DNA from: Amycolatopsis orientalis DSM 40040 = KCTC 9412
GTDB lineage: Bacteria; Actinomycetota; Actinomycetes; Mycobacteriales; Pseudonocardiaceae
Direction: 5' to 3'
Length of the DNA stretch: 64,000 bases
Assembly: GCF_000478275.1 (NCBI RefSeq)
Contig: NZ_ASJB01000030.1
Location: 113,686-177,685, forward strand
In this document: positions 62,341-64,000 of the stretch, in pieces
How the letters are laid out: each line of letters starts with the position of its first letter
Position numbering within the stretch: the first letter of the stretch is position 1
Notes under the pieces: model-generated
The model's input: the letters and a program-made list of their open reading frames with translations, nothing else
Told to the model about the DNA's origin: nothing
Databases searched by the model: none
Program-made: the position numbers and the translations under genes

Positions 62341-62354
62341 TGGGAGCGCTCCCA
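62341..62354. promoter_or_regulatory. Perfect CebR/CelR operator box
   Basis: TGGGAGCGCTCCCA, identical to the 14-bp site bound by CebR in Streptomyces and CelR in Thermobifida, which are released by cellobiose. It lies 35 bp upstream of the GH74 start. The remaining DNA to 62613 holds no recognised gene. Confidence 0.88.
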
Positions 62355-62613
62355 CTCCTACCGTAAGGCTTCGTCCCGGCGGGCACATCCGCCGTTCAGG
62401 CTCGTTTCAGGAAAGCGGTTTCCATCGCGGGTTGTCGAATCCGCCGCCGTGATATCCGGACGCCGCACGTTCGAGCTGGCGGGCCGGCTCGAAGGCCCCG
62501 ACGTCACTCACCTGCGCTACCGCATTGTTCCACCAGGAAGGACAACAGCCGTGACCGCCGCGTCTGCCGCCCCAGCCGTCCTTGCCCATGGCCGGGCGAC
62601 GCGGGTGTCCGGG

Positions 62614-63593
62614 TCAGCGACCGTCTCGTCGCAGGGTCCGGTAGGGCGGACAGCCATGGGTGACGCGGTAGTAGTGGGCGAAGCGGCCGGGGTGGAAGAA
62701 GCCCCAGCGCGCGGCGATATCGGTGACCGTGGCCCTGTCGTCGGTGTCGGCGATCAGCAAGTCGTGGTGCGCCTGCTGGAGCCGGACCTGTCGGAGATAG
62801 CCCAGCGGGGTGGTGCCGCGATGTTTCCGGAAAGCGTATTGCAGGGCACGGATGGTGACGTGCGCGACCGCGGCGATTTCGGCGACGCTGATGTCCAGAT
62901 GGGCGTGATCGTCGATGAACGCGATCGCCCGCCGCAGAGTGGCGGGATGGGCGTCGTGGCGGTCTTCGATGGTGGGCTCGACCAGGGCGGTACTGGGGAA
63001 GGCGGTCAACGCCGCCGCGGCCAGGAGACGGCCCGCCGCGCCGGTCACGAGCGGTTCGGCCATGACCTCGGGCCGGCCGCGCAGGCCGGCGGCGAGGTAG
63101 TCGATGGTGGCGGCCAGGTGGCGCGCCGCCTTCGGGGTCGTGGTGCACACGTCGGTGAAGCGGATCGGTTCCGGGCGGTAGGTCTCCGCTGAGGCGGCCA
63201 CGTTGTCGAGCAACGGGAAGGGGAAGGTGACGGCTTGAATCGTTCCGCTGTTCCACCGCACGTGGAAGGGTGGGTGGTCTTCGGCAGTGTTGGCCAGATG
63301 CACGTCGCCGGGGCCGAACCGGTGCTCGGCACCCCGGAACGGAAGTCCACCGGGGCGCGGGGACGGGAGATCATCAGCATCGGCAGTGACTCCAAGGTGT
63401 ACCCGATCTCGGCGACGTGCGTGGCGGTGCTGATGGTGAACGTCTCGGTGCCCAGGCGGGCGAGACGGAAAGTGCCCTTCTTGCGTCCGTCCAGGCGGAT
63501 GCTGCCGCCGTAGATGCCGGTCAAGTAGTCGCCCGCATGGTCGTGGTCACGGGTTTCGAACAGCACGTTCTGGGGTGGAGCGGGGTCGGCCAT
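62614..63593 (-). pseudogene. AraC-family regulator, paralog of 16675-17649, broken by one frameshift
   Basis: GAGGAG precedes an ATG at 63593 (MADPAPPQNVLFETRDHDHA). The frame follows the paralog to RAPVDFRS, then leaves it. The paralog pattern resumes in another frame as GAEHRFGPGDV and continues intact to the end: HTH stretches ISVAEIAAVAHVTIRALQYA and VTDIAARWGFFHPGRFAHYY, ending CPPYRTLRRDG. One base is missing near the C4 run at 63332-63335. Everything else is undamaged, so a sequence error or a very recent mutation is likely. Confidence 0.8.
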
Positions 63594-63834
63594 TGTCAGA
63601 ACTCCTCGACGCGACAGGACGCTGGCGACGTGGAGTCCAGCCGCCGCCACCAGGACAGCGGGCAGCCTCCACCACCGGGCGCGGAAATGGGAGTTCCAGA
63701 GGACATCACCACGCCGTTGGAGCAAAGCGTCTGGGTGAAAATCACTCCAACGACGCAAATAGACCTTCAACGCGACCGCTCGTCAGGAAGACCCGCGTTC
63801 TCGGTTTTGGCGCCTCGAATGCCGATGCCCCGGA

Positions 63835-64000
63835 TCAGGGAATGCGACACCCGCAGTAGCGTTCACCATCGCCTTGATCCGTGGGGAGATCGGCATTGTT
63901 CTCTGTGACAAGAATGTGTCCGGCCGCCACGTTGACCAGGTGTGTGGTTAGGCTGCGGATGTTCGGTGGCGCGTAGGGGCGTCGCACGATTCGGTGAAAG
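63835..64000 (-). CDS. Possible C-terminal end of an unknown gene running off the window
   Basis: From the window edge to a stop at 63835 the reverse strand is open for 54 codons and ends ERYCGCRIP. Third-position GC is fair in the first half and falls toward the end. No family is recognised. No other coding frame is convincing in 63600-64000. Confidence 0.25.
   Translation of the reverse strand, partial: FHRIVRRPYAPPNIRSLTTHLVNVAAGHILVTENNADLPTDQGDGERYCGCRIP

Overview
The window reads as a high-GC actinomycete chromosome, most likely Amycolatopsis or a close relative in the Pseudonocardiaceae. The evidence is very high third-position GC, GTG starts, a SARP-type regulator, PASTA-less membrane Ser/Thr kinases, several AraC/LacI/TetR/IclR regulators and a large set of secreted ricin-type-lectin-tagged glycoside hydrolases. 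The genus is an inference from gene content, not a database match. No tRNA, rRNA, CRISPR, IS element or phage gene was seen.

Layout. 1-1.9 kb: a quinone oxidoreductase (cut by the window edge) divergent from an AraC regulator, then a NUDIX remnant. 1.9-12.9 kb: one giant secreted calcium-binding RTX-repeat protein of about 3650 residues, preceded by an IclR regulator. 13.8-20.7 kb: a membrane HTH regulator with a dense CCGGACA operator cluster, a small secreted protein, a Ser/Thr kinase, an AraC regulator, a secreted alpha/beta hydrolase, a VOC protein and two small membrane proteins. 20.8-24.9 kb: an AfsR-like SARP-NB-ARC-TPR regulator, then a TetR/cupin divergent pair with four operator-like palindromes between them. 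25-31.2 kb: secreted GH15 glucoamylase, secreted PQQ-type sugar dehydrogenase, and a 5'-truncated WD40 remnant. 31.2-36.1 kb: a Tat-type intradiol dioxygenase, then P450, divergent acyl-CoA dehydrogenase, MoaD/ThiS-like protein and methyltransferase; the last three overlap and a small peptide ORF precedes the P450. 36.1-49 kb: plant-cell-wall island (CE1-type esterase, DeoR/LacI hybrid regulator, GH59, GH43, GH10, GH43-CBM6, LacI regulator, GH5). 49.3-52.7 kb: CoA-transferase and enoyl-CoA hydratase (probably one frame broken by an indel), VOC protein, amidohydrolase. 52.6-58.9 kb: GT87 mannosyltransferase, DesK/NarL-type two-component system, FAD monooxygenase, cysteine dioxygenase, LysR. 58.9-64 kb: a decayed PHP phosphoesterase, GH74 xyloglucanase under a perfect CebR/CelR box, and a frameshifted paralog of the AraC regulator at 16.7 kb.

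How it fits together. The secreted enzymes suggest external breakdown of xylan, galactan, xyloglucan and starch. The window holds no matching sugar importer or intracellular glycosidase, so uptake must be encoded elsewhere. Local regulators sit beside their targets and several operators are visible. Intergenic regions carry long perfect hairpins, two of which share an outer stem but have compensated inner stems. At least three genes are interrupted by single-base shifts (cupin start, CaiB/ECH junction, second AraC), which could be decay or sequence error; the PHP phosphoesterase is decayed beyond that.

The best candidates for something undescribed are the ACAD/MoaD/methyltransferase cassette with its upstream P450 and peptide ORF, the giant RTX protein with its second-order repeat, and the covarying palindrome family.
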